Shown piece after piece: positions 40,094-48,144 of a stretch of 64,000 nt of DNA (position 1 is the first letter of the stretch; each line of letters starts with the position of its first letter). Origin of the DNA: Enterobacter quasihormaechei (GTDB lineage: Bacteria; Pseudomonadota; Gammaproteobacteria; Enterobacterales; Enterobacteriaceae); assembly GCF_004331385.1 (NCBI RefSeq), contig NZ_SJON01000021.1, positions 1 to 64,000 of the forward strand, written 5' to 3'. Under the pieces are notes generated by a model. The model was not told the DNA's origin. It saw only the letters and a list, made by a program, of their open reading frames with translations, and ran no database searches. The position numbers and the translations under genes were made by a program.

Positions 40094-40573
40094 TTAAGCA
40101 CAACAGCGATCGTTCCATGAATCACGATACAGGATATTGCCTTCCGTATACTTCCATGTGATCGCCTCATAGCGCAATTCGAGCGTTTCGAGATGAGTAC
40201 TGCTCGTGCCGTTGGGTGACAGATATGGCGCAACCGTTGTGAACTTCACGTTTTCAAGAATGATATTAAAATACTCGGCTTCGATCCCTGAATCCAAAAT
40301 ACGGTACATTTTGATTGTCGCTTTCTTCATTATTCGCCCTTCGCACACCGCACGATACAGAAGGGGCGTTGTCTGATCGAATTCTTTAATGATTGTGATT
40401 GGGCGGTGAACACGAGTACCAGTGAGTTTTCCCCAACTGGGGTCAACCGGGATGGTCACACCGTGAGAGAATGATTTTAATTCAATAGAGCCCAGGCGCA
40501 GCGGTATCAGGCAGCTACCGACAACCGGCGAACCGTTCTCATCTTCAAGCCATAAGTGTGCGGGAGTAGACAT
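40094..40573 (-). CDS. Hcp-family type VI secretion protein
   Basis: A 159-residue Hcp1-type protein with the family's beta-barrel landmarks (MSTPAHLWLEDENGSPVVG start, SFSHGVTIPVD near 35, TLELRYEAITWKY near 131). Hcp rings form the inner tube of the type VI apparatus and carry small effectors in their lumen. No other structural genes are in the window, so this is an orphan copy. It is the last gene of a three-gene minus-strand module with a candidate effector and immunity gene. Confidence 0.92.
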   Translation of the reverse strand: MSTPAHLWLEDENGSPVVGSCLIPLRLGSIELKSFSHGVTIPVDPSWGKLTGTRVHRPITIIKEFDQTTPLLYRAVCEGRIMKKATIKMYRILDSGIEAEYFNIILENVKFTTVAPYLSPNGTSSTHLETLELRYEAITWKYTEGNILYRDSWNDRCCA

Positions 40574-40610
40574 GTAATTTCCTTATTAGTTGATATCACT
40601 ATTGGCGTGT

Positions 40611-40799
40611 TCAGCCTTTTATATAACGGCCAAAAATAATCATTACGGCAATGAAGAAAACACCGATTGGCCAGACTGGGCTTCCAGGGAAGAAATGAGC
40701 CTGAATAAGGGCGAATATAATTGTTAGCACGGTTGGGCCGTAGACTGAAAAGAAAGTTCTCCCTTGCCAACATAAAAAACGTTTTATGTAGTTCAGCAT
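40611..40799 (-). CDS. small inner-membrane protein, candidate immunity protein
   Basis: A 62-residue protein with two predicted membrane helices (FFSVYGPTVLTIIFALIQ and PIGVFFIAVMIIFGRYI). It starts 2 bp after the stop of the 230-residue gene and lies before hcp. Small membrane proteins next to pore-forming effectors are often their immunity factors; the role is inferred. Confidence 0.7.
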   Translation of the reverse strand: MLNYIKRFLCWQGRTFFSVYGPTVLTIIFALIQAHFFPGSPVWPIGVFFIAVMIIFGRYIKG

Positions 40800-40801
40800 G
40801 A

Positions 40802-41494
40802 CTATTGGATCATCCTGCTAATGATGTCTGCAATTTGGTCATTCGACGCCCATTGCGCTTTCATCGCGTTCGCCTGATGAAATATCGGCTCAATGAGAAA
40901 ATAGAGCATTTCCAGTCCTTGCGCATAAAGTGCAGAATAATAGGCAGGGAATTCAACATGCAGGCGATAAGCACTGTCTGCGGCTTTCTGCACTACACCA
41001 TAAAAACCTATAAGGGCAATACCCCGGGATGCCCATGTTCCTGCAATGGCGCTGAGTTCGAGACTGAGGTTTAAACCAAGTCGAACGTAAGAGGCGACAG
41101 CTAATGTAAATCCGGCACCTGTAAGAGTAACTGCTGCAACATGAACATTTACGGCCATCAGGCGCTGCTTGATGTATTCTAATTGGTCTGAGGTTTTGTT
41201 TTTGAAAATTTCCTCAAAGTAGATTTGCAGCATGTTATAGGCGACATCAACGCCACTGAGTACCTTATAAACGGCATCCCTGAAACGTATATCTTCAGTC
41301 TTTTGTCTCTGGCAAACCTCATTGTATTCATCGGTGAAACATGAGGTGTAATACAACAGTCGAGTCGCGCCTTTACTTATCGTATCTATCTGATTTTTAA
41401 CCTGCTCACTCACACCTGTAATAGCATGGTCGAGTTTTAACGCAAGTATTTTATTGGCCTGTAGATAACTGATGATCTCGTTGTTTCCGTACAT
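40802..41494 (-). CDS. Hcp-linked membrane-inserting protein, candidate pore-forming effector
   Basis: A 230-residue protein with no signal peptide. Residues about 115-172 contain two hydrophobic segments (VAAVTLTGAGFTLAVASYV and SAIAGTWASRGIALIGFYGVV) between polar helices. That layout resembles small type VI pore-forming effectors such as Serratia Ssp6, which are followed by a small membrane immunity protein. It is first in the module with the 62-residue membrane protein and hcp. I do not recognise direct sequence identity to a named family. Confidence 0.65.
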   Translation of the reverse strand: MYGNNEIISYLQANKILALKLDHAITGVSEQVKNQIDTISKGATRLLYYTSCFTDEYNEVCQRQKTEDIRFRDAVYKVLSGVDVAYNMLQIYFEEIFKNKTSDQLEYIKQRLMAVNVHVAAVTLTGAGFTLAVASYVRLGLNLSLELSAIAGTWASRGIALIGFYGVVQKAADSAYRLHVEFPAYYSALYAQGLEMLYFLIEPIFHQANAMKAQWASNDQIADIISRMIQ

Positions 41495-41872
41495 ACGCGC
41501 CCCAGACTTTTAACCATTTGAAAGCAGCCTATGCCTGTACGCGATATGAATGTTCCAACCAGATCACGTTTAGGTCTGGGAAACGTATTTTTAAGATATT
41601 GACCCGGTATTTCTTCAAAACATTAACAATTAAGCTCATGAATTGAGAATCTTTTTATATCACTCTCCTCATAGGCCCGTAAGCTACAGACATAAATCTC
41701 AAAGGGCATACACGCGCTTGAACACATATCAAGCAACGCATCCAGATAGCCCCCGCTAAAGGGATTATTGTGATCTCCGCCCGATTTCGGGAACGTTCCC
41801 ATTTTCGCCGTCACGCTGAAAGAGTAGGCTTGCGCTCAGGTCATTACCCCTATCAACCGGTCATGAGGTTTC
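41495..41872. promoter_or_regulatory. region between Hcp module and treB
   Basis: 378 bp. The right end holds the TreR operator and treB promoter. The left and middle are AT-rich and contain a 63-codon minus-strand frame (41623-41814) that looks protein-like but overlaps the operator; it may be a gene remnant from the insertion. Confidence 0.6.
41789..41800. promoter_or_regulatory. TreR operator of treBC
   Basis: GGGAACGTTCCC, a perfect 12-bp palindrome matching the core of the E. coli TreR site, 73 bp before treB. Confidence 0.88.
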
Positions 41873-43294
41873 ATGATGAGTAAAGTCAAACAAGCAGATA
41901 TCGATCGGCTTATCGTCCTGGTCGGCGGACGCGAAAACATCGCCACCGTCAGCCACTGCATTACCCGCCTGCGCTTCGTGCTGAACGATCCGGCCAAGGC
42001 CGATCCGAAGGCCATTGAAGAGCTCAAGATGGTTAAAGGCTGCTTCACCAACGCCGGGCAATTCCAGGTGGTGATTGGTACCGAAGTGGGCGATTACTAT
42101 CAGGCTCTGCTGGCGACTACCGGGCACGCTTCCGCCGATAAAGAGCAGGCGAAGAAGGCGGCGCGCCAGAATATGAAATGGCACGAGCAGCTGATTTCCC
42201 ACTTCGCGGAGATCTTCTTCCCGCTGCTGCCGGCGCTGATCAGCGGGGGCTTAATTCTGGGCTTCCGTAACGTCATCGGCGACGTGCCGATGAGCGACGG
42301 CAAAACCCTGGCGCAGATGTACCCGGCGCTGCAAAGCATCTATGACTTCCTGTGGCTGATTGGCGAGGCGATCTTCTTCTATCTGCCGGTCGGGATTTGC
42401 TGGTCGGCGGTGCGCAAGATGGGCGGCACGCCGATTCTGGGCATCGTGCTGGGCGTTACGCTGGTCTCTCCGCAGTTAATGAACGCTTACTTACTTGGTC
42501 AGCAGGTGCCGGAGGTGTGGAACTTTGGCCTGTTTAGCATCGCCAAGGTGGGCTATCAGGCGCAGGTGATCCCGGCGCTGCTGGCGGGCCTGGCGCTGGG
42601 CTTTATTGAAACGCGCCTGAAGCGCATCGTGCCGGATTACCTCTATCTGGTGGTGGTCCCGGTCTGCTCGCTGATCCTGGCGGTGTTCCTGGCGCATGCC
42701 TTTATCGGTCCGTTTGGCCGGATGATTGGCGACGGCGTGGCCTTCGCGGTCCGTCACCTGATGACCGGCAGCTTCGCGCCAATCGGTGCCGCGCTGTTCG
42801 GCTTCCTGTACGCTCCGCTGGTGATCACCGGCGTACACCAGACCACGCTGGCCATCGATATGCAGATGATTCAAAGCCTCGGCGGTACGCCGGTCTGGCC
42901 GATTATCGCCCTGTCTAATATCGCGCAGGCGTCTGCGGTCACCGGCATCATTATCGTCAGCCGTAAGCACAACGAGCGTGAGATCTCCGTTCCGGCGGCT
43001 ATTTCCGCCTACCTCGGCGTCACCGAACCGGCGATGTACGGCATCAACCTGAAGTACCGCTTCCCGATGCTCTGCGCGATGATCGGCTCTGGTCTGGCGG
43101 GCCTGCTGTGCGGTCTGAATAGCGTGATGGCGAACGGGATTGGCGTCGGTGGCCTGCCGGGAATCCTCTCCATTCAGCCCGCTTTCTGGCAGGTATTTGC
43201 GCTGGCCATGGCGGTGGCGATTATCATCCCAATGGTGCTGACCACCGTGGTTTACCAGCGTAAGTTCCGTCAGGGCACGTTGCAGATTGTTTAA
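41873..43294 (+). CDS. treB: trehalose-specific PTS enzyme IIBC
   Basis: A 473-residue EIIBC that imports trehalose as trehalose-6-phosphate. The EIIB phosphocysteine is in SHCITRLRF near residue 29; the EIIC part has about ten membrane helices. It lacks EIIA, which in enterics is supplied by Crr. Confidence 0.97.
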   Translation: MMSKVKQADIDRLIVLVGGRENIATVSHCITRLRFVLNDPAKADPKAIEELKMVKGCFTNAGQFQVVIGTEVGDYYQALLATTGHASADKEQAKKAARQNMKWHEQLISHFAEIFFPLLPALISGGLILGFRNVIGDVPMSDGKTLAQMYPALQSIYDFLWLIGEAIFFYLPVGICWSAVRKMGGTPILGIVLGVTLVSPQLMNAYLLGQQVPEVWNFGLFSIAKVGYQAQVIPALLAGLALGFIETRLKRIVPDYLYLVVVPVCSLILAVFLAHAFIGPFGRMIGDGVAFAVRHLMTGSFAPIGAALFGFLYAPLVITGVHQTTLAIDMQMIQSLGGTPVWPIIALSNIAQASAVTGIIIVSRKHNEREISVPAAISAYLGVTEPAMYGINLKYRFPMLCAMIGSGLAGLLCGLNSVMANGIGVGGLPGILSIQPAFWQVFALAMAVAIIIPMVLTTVVYQRKFRQGTLQIV

Positions 43295-43345
43295 TTCCCT
43301 CTTTCGGGGCGCAGTTGCGCCCCTTCGCATTTGCAGGAAAGCACT

Positions 43346-45001
43346 ATGAATACCCTTCCTCACTGGTGGCAGAACGGCGTTATCTATCAGATTTACCCAA
43401 AGAGTTTCCAGGACACGACCGGCAGCGGCACGGGCGATCTGCGCGGCGTGACGCAGCGCCTGGACTACCTGAAAACCCTCGGCATTGACGCCATCTGGCT
43501 GACGCCGTTCTACATCTCCCCGCAGGTGGATAACGGTTACGACGTGGCGAACTACACCGCCATCGACCCGACCTACGGCACGCTGGACGACTTTGACGAG
43601 CTGGTTGCCGAGGCGCACGGTCGCGGCATCCGCATCGTGCTGGATATGGTCTTTAACCATACCTCCACGCAGCACGCCTGGTTCCGCGAATCGCTTAACA
43701 AAGAGAGTCCGTACCGCCAGTTTTACATCTGGCGCGACGGCACGCCGGACGTGCTTCCCAACAACTGGCGCTCGAAATTTGGCGGCAACGCCTGGCGCTG
43801 GCACGCCGAAAGCGAGCAGTATTATCTGCATCTCTTCGCGCCGGAGCAGGCGGATCTTAACTGGGAAAACCCGGCGGTGCGCGCCGAGCTGAAAAAAGTG
43901 TGCGAGTTCTGGGCCGATCGCGGCGTGGACGGTTTGCGTCTCGACGTCATCAACCTGATTTCGAAAGATCAAACCTTCCCGGACGATCCCTTCGGCGATG
44001 GTCGTCGCTTCTACACCGACGGGCCGCGCATTCACGAATATCTTCAGGAGATGAGCCGCGACGTCTTTACCCCGCGCAACCTGATGACGGTGGGCGAGAT
44101 GTCTTCCACCTCGCTGGAGAACTGCCAGCAGTACGCGGCGCTCGACGGGCGCGAGCTGTCGATGACCTTTAACTTCCACCACCTGAAGGTGGACTATCCC
44201 GGCGGCGAAAAGTGGACGCTGGCGAAGCCGGACTTCGTGGCGCTGAAAACCCTCTTCCACCACTGGCAGCAGGGAATGCACAACAAAGCCTGGAACGCGC
44301 TATTCTGGTGTAACCACGATCAGCCGCGCATCGTGTCGCGTTTTGGCGACGAAGGTGAACACCGCGTGGCGGCGGCGAAAATGCTCGGCATGGTGCTGCA
44401 CGGCATGCAGGGCACGCCGTACATCTATCAGGGTGAAGAGCTGGGTATGACCAACCCGCACTTCAGCCGCATCACCGACTACCGCGACGTGGAGAGCCTG
44501 AACATGTTCGCCGAACAGCGGGCTAACGGCCGCGATACCGATGAACTCCTGGCGATTCTGGCGAGTAAATCCCGGGATAATGGCCGTACGCCGATGCAGT
44601 GGGATGCCTCGCACGGCGCGGGCTTTACCGCAGGCGAACCGTGGATTGGCGTCTGTGATAATTACGAAACGGTGAACGCCCGCGCGGCGCTGGACGACCC
44701 CGGTTCGGTGTTCTACACCTATCAGTCGCTGATTCGCCTGCGCAAATCTCTGTCGGTGCTGACGTGGGGGGATTATGAGGATCTCCTGCCTGAGCACCCT
44801 TCCCTGTGGTGCTATCGCCGCCAGTGGCAGGGGCAAACGCTGATGGTGGTGGCGAACCTGAGCCGCGAGCGCCAGCAGTGGCAGCCGGCCCCGGTAGAGG
44901 GAGCATGGCGGGTGGCGCTCAGTAACTATGAAGAGGTTCCCTCCCGACCCGATACGCTGCAACTGCGCCCGTTTGAAGCCATCTGGTGGGTGCAGGAATA
45001 A
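43346..45001 (+). CDS. treC: trehalose-6-phosphate hydrolase
   Basis: A 551-residue GH13 enzyme splitting trehalose-6-phosphate to glucose and glucose-6-phosphate. Nucleophile Asp in GLRLDVINLI near 200, acid Glu in MTVGEMSS near 250 and NHDQPR near 320. Start 43346 gives the E. coli length. Confidence 0.97.
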   Translation: MNTLPHWWQNGVIYQIYPKSFQDTTGSGTGDLRGVTQRLDYLKTLGIDAIWLTPFYISPQVDNGYDVANYTAIDPTYGTLDDFDELVAEAHGRGIRIVLDMVFNHTSTQHAWFRESLNKESPYRQFYIWRDGTPDVLPNNWRSKFGGNAWRWHAESEQYYLHLFAPEQADLNWENPAVRAELKKVCEFWADRGVDGLRLDVINLISKDQTFPDDPFGDGRRFYTDGPRIHEYLQEMSRDVFTPRNLMTVGEMSSTSLENCQQYAALDGRELSMTFNFHHLKVDYPGGEKWTLAKPDFVALKTLFHHWQQGMHNKAWNALFWCNHDQPRIVSRFGDEGEHRVAAAKMLGMVLHGMQGTPYIYQGEELGMTNPHFSRITDYRDVESLNMFAEQRANGRDTDELLAILASKSRDNGRTPMQWDASHGAGFTAGEPWIGVCDNYETVNARAALDDPGSVFYTYQSLIRLRKSLSVLTWGDYEDLLPEHPSLWCYRRQWQGQTLMVVANLSRERQQWQPAPVEGAWRVALSNYEEVPSRPDTLQLRPFEAIWWVQE

Positions 45002-45011
45002 ATATCAGGAG

Positions 45012-45038
45012 GGACAGCATGCTGTCTCTCTTTTTTTT
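45012..45038 (+). terminator. terminator after treC
   Basis: GACAGCATGCTGTC stem followed by CTCTTTTTTTT. Confidence 0.9.
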
Positions 45039-45041
45039 ATG

Positions 45042-45058
45042 TTTAGCGATACGCTAAA
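45042..45058. promoter_or_regulatory. palindrome upstream of the porin gene
   Basis: TTTAGCGATACGCTAAA, a perfect 7+3+7 inverted repeat 76 bp before the porin gene. It shares GATACG with the palindrome upstream of the EIIBC gene, so both may bind the local RpiR regulator. Confidence 0.5.
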
Positions 45059-45133
45059 TGTACGACGATAGCTTTTACATCATGGCGTGCCAAAAATAAA
45101 AATAGCCCTGCTAATTAATAACCTCGGCAGGAC

Positions 45134-45883
45134 ATGATGAAAAAGACAATTATTAAAGTAACGTGTATTAGCGCATTATTATTGAGCACACAGGGATGGT
45201 GCGGAAATACGTCCGTCGACCTTCGCTTTGGCCATAATACGCGCTCTGACGTAAATGATTCACGTATTAAGGTTATGCATCAGGCGGATAACGGTTTTTA
45301 CTTTTCCGTTGAAGCTGCACAAAACCACAACGATACTTTTTTTGGTGATACCGACCGAAATAACCCCGATGACAAAGGATTAACGGAGGCGGCACAGGAG
45401 ATTGAAACGCGCTGGCGCTTCAATCTGGGCAATGGCTTTGCCGTTGCGCCTGGCATGGTGACGGTTTTCACCCCCAGTAATACCCACTATCGCCCCTTCA
45501 TTCAGGGCTGGAAAGCGTTCGATAACGGTCTGAACCTCTCTGCCCGCTATCGTTATAACACCATCAATGACGCACACAGCGACAAAGAACTCGACGGCAG
45601 CGGCTATACCCGCCGTCAGTCACACCAGTTCGACATTTGGTTCGCCTATAACATTGGCAAATTCGGTATATCCTATAACCCACGCTTCCGCTGGCAGGAT
45701 AACGTCGATCAGGGAACCGGGGATGACACCTACTGGGAGCATACCGTCGCGTTCAACTACAGCCTTGACGACGGCTGGACGCCTTACGTTGAGCTGGTGT
45801 CACTGGATAAAACCTATATCAACAATGACGGCAACCATGAAAATGATTATGCCGTACGTCTGGGGATAGTGAAGCAACTCTGA
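45134..45883 (+). CDS. KdgM/NanC-family outer membrane porin
   Basis: A 249-residue protein with a signal peptide (ending near GWCG) and alternating amphipathic strands, typical of 12-strand KdgM-type channels for acidic oligosaccharides. It ends in VRLGIVKQL rather than a terminal Phe. It stands by the PTS/mannosidase genes and probably admits their substrate. Confidence 0.88.
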   Translation: MMKKTIIKVTCISALLLSTQGWCGNTSVDLRFGHNTRSDVNDSRIKVMHQADNGFYFSVEAAQNHNDTFFGDTDRNNPDDKGLTEAAQEIETRWRFNLGNGFAVAPGMVTVFTPSNTHYRPFIQGWKAFDNGLNLSARYRYNTINDAHSDKELDGSGYTRRQSHQFDIWFAYNIGKFGISYNPRFRWQDNVDQGTGDDTYWEHTVAFNYSLDDGWTPYVELVSLDKTYINNDGNHENDYAVRLGIVKQL

Positions 45884-45891
45884 CGGCCCGA

Positions 45892-46551
45892 CTACACCGT
45901 ATCGTGCTGTAGCAACCTACAGCCGATACGGTCCACGGCGCTTAACAGTTCAAGCTGTCCTTCCCGCTGATACAGCGATACCGCGTTGATGTCGATCACT
46001 AGCGGCCAGCATAGCGATGAGATCGCCGCCAGCGTCGACCCCTCGCGGGTAATCGCAATAATCTTTAACCCTTTTCGCAGCGCGTTACGCGCCATTTCAA
46101 TCAGCGACTGCGTCTCCCCGGATTTACTGATCAGTACCAGCGTCCCCTTCGATACCCGTGTCAGCTGGTGCATATCATTCAAAATGAGGTGCGGCAGACT
46201 CGCCAGGGATAAAAAACGCGACAGGTAGTTGAGGCTGGTGAGTGAAGCACCGCGCGCGTACAGATAAATATGGCTGGAATGGGTGAGCAGCCTGGACACC
46301 TCCGCCACAATATCGTCCGCGTGCGGCCCAGCGTCGGGGGCGGCAGGCGCTGGGGTAAAATGATCGCGTAAAAAACGATACCGAAGCTCGGTATAGCTTT
46401 TATAGCCCATTTTTTTACACACTCGATTAACGGATGTTGTCGTTGTAAAGGTATCCCGGGCAATCTCTTTTGCCGATATATTAGAAATATTAGACGCATG
46501 ATACTGAATGTATTCAAATATCAAACGTTCACTTCCCTGAAATGAATTCAT
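45892..46551 (-). CDS. RpiR-family transcriptional regulator
   Basis: A 219-residue protein with an N-terminal helix-turn-helix (AKEIARDTFTTTTSVNRVCKK near 23-43) and a C-terminal SIS sugar-phosphate-binding domain (LVLISKSGETQSLIEMARNA near 137). Such regulators sense phosphosugars. It is divergent from the EIIBC gene and convergent with the porin, which marks it as the local controller. Confidence 0.9.
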   Translation of the reverse strand: MNSFQGSERLIFEYIQYHASNISNISAKEIARDTFTTTTSVNRVCKKMGYKSYTELRYRFLRDHFTPAPAAPDAGPHADDIVAEVSRLLTHSSHIYLYARGASLTSLNYLSRFLSLASLPHLILNDMHQLTRVSKGTLVLISKSGETQSLIEMARNALRKGLKIIAITREGSTLAAISSLCWPLVIDINAVSLYQREGQLELLSAVDRIGCRLLQHDTV

Positions 46552-46635
46552 ATATTACACCCTGTTTAATCCCGGCATGATATTAACATAACAGAAAAAT
46601 AGCCTCTGGAAGACGCTTCACATAATGCAGCGCCG

Positions 46636-46649
46636 CGTATCACGATACG
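46636..46649. promoter_or_regulatory. palindrome between rpiR-type gene and EIIBC gene
   Basis: CGTATC-AC-GATACG, a perfect inverted repeat in the divergent promoter region. Candidate operator of the RpiR regulator. Confidence 0.5.
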
Positions 46650-46724
46650 TAATTAGTATTAGCAAACATTAAAAACTGTTTTAGGTTCTCTTTATACTTT
46701 CCCGGTTTTCACATCCAGGGAATT

Positions 46725-48134
46725 ATGACAATGACGAAACAAAAAGTTGTCGCGGTGACGGCCTGCCCGACAGGTATCGCACACACCTTCATGGCCGCGA
46801 ATAAAATTATTGCATGGGCTAAAGAGCACAATATTGAGGTTAAGGTCGAAACGCAGGGCAGCGACGGCGTAAAAAATCGCTTAACAAAACAGGATATCGC
46901 CTCCGCCACGGCCATTATTCTGGCCACCGACGTTCCCATTCAGGATGCCGAGCGTTTTGAAAACATTCCCCATCTTCAGACCCGCACGCAAGCGCTGATC
47001 AAGCATACCGATCGCTATCTGCGTCAGGCCTTGGCCATGGAAAAAAACGTCACCGCCTCCTCCGTAGCAGACGACGACGAGCGCCAGCATTCGGCTTACC
47101 AGATTTTTATCGGCCATATTATGGCGGCCATCAGCTATATGCTGCCGGTTGTGGTCATGGGCGGGCTGATGATGGCGACGGCCAAAATTACCGGACAATT
47201 TATCAACATCGACCATTCGCCGTTCAGCGTGCTGGATAAAGTGGGCTTTATGACCATTAAGTTCATGTATCCGGTTTTCGCCATGTATCTGGCGTTTTCC
47301 ATTGCCGGCAAACCGGCGCTGATCCCCGGACTTATCGGCGGCATCATGTCAGACGAGGTCTACAAACGCTTCTTTGATATTGAAGGCTTTATGCCGTCCG
47401 GCTTTTTCGGCGCGATTGGCATCGGCTTTTTCGTGGGCTATCTGGTGCGCTGGCTGAATGATTCCATTCACGTCCGCCAGCAGCTCACCACCATCAAAAC
47501 TATGCTGGTCGTCCCGCTGATCACCGGGATAACGCTGGTGATGGTCATGGAATATTTGATTAACCCGATTTTCGGCTCGCTTAACCAGCTGATGGTGGTC
47601 TTTTTTACCTCGGCAGGTGACACCGGGCGCGGATTCTATTCCACGATGATCGCCGCAGGCACCGCGTTCGACCTGGGCGGCCCGGTCAATAAGGCGGCGG
47701 GTTCAGTCGCGCTCGGCCTGAATGGCATGAGCGAGACGTTTGATTTAACCGCCCGCGAACTCTCCATCGTGATCCCTTCCATTGGCGTCGGCTTTGCCGC
47801 TTTTCTTAACGGCCGCTTTGGGCTACCGGATGTCTTTAGCCAGGAAGAGAAAACCGTTGGCAGCACCTCGTTATTGCTGGGCGTGATTGGGATCTCGGAA
47901 GGCGCTATCCCGTTCATCCTGAAAAACCCACGCCTGATCCCGGTGTTCATGGCCGGTGCCGTCGCCGGCGCGCTGGTCGCCATCACCCTTGGCGTGAAGC
48001 AGACGCTGCCGCTGCCAGCCATCTGGGGCTGGCCGCTGGCGACCAACGTGGCGGGCTACCTGGCGAGCGTCTTTACTGGCGCACTGATTTGCGCTCTGGG
48101 CGTGCTCTATGTCAGCCCAAAGAACGCCAGCTAA
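46725..48134 (+). CDS. fructose-family PTS enzyme IIBC, likely mannosyl-glycoside
   Basis: A 469-residue EIIBC. The phosphocysteine is Cys14 in VTACPTGIAHTFMAA, and an EIIC domain of about nine helices follows (GGPVNKAAG near 321 is typical of the fructose family). E. coli MngA for 2-O-alpha-mannosyl-D-glycerate is the nearest functional analogue I can name. Here EIIA is separate (50744-51316). The substrate is inferred from the adjoining GH38 gene. Confidence 0.88.
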   Translation: MTMTKQKVVAVTACPTGIAHTFMAANKIIAWAKEHNIEVKVETQGSDGVKNRLTKQDIASATAIILATDVPIQDAERFENIPHLQTRTQALIKHTDRYLRQALAMEKNVTASSVADDDERQHSAYQIFIGHIMAAISYMLPVVVMGGLMMATAKITGQFINIDHSPFSVLDKVGFMTIKFMYPVFAMYLAFSIAGKPALIPGLIGGIMSDEVYKRFFDIEGFMPSGFFGAIGIGFFVGYLVRWLNDSIHVRQQLTTIKTMLVVPLITGITLVMVMEYLINPIFGSLNQLMVVFFTSAGDTGRGFYSTMIAAGTAFDLGGPVNKAAGSVALGLNGMSETFDLTARELSIVIPSIGVGFAAFLNGRFGLPDVFSQEEKTVGSTSLLLGVIGISEGAIPFILKNPRLIPVFMAGAVAGALVAITLGVKQTLPLPAIWGWPLATNVAGYLASVFTGALICALGVLYVSPKNAS

Positions 48135-48144
48135 GGGGAAGGTC

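Noticed and set aside
42491-44281. 596-codon minus-strand frame across treB and treC
   Set aside because: Arg/His/Gly-rich shadow of two well recognised plus-strand genes; no family resemblance and it spans their intergenic region.
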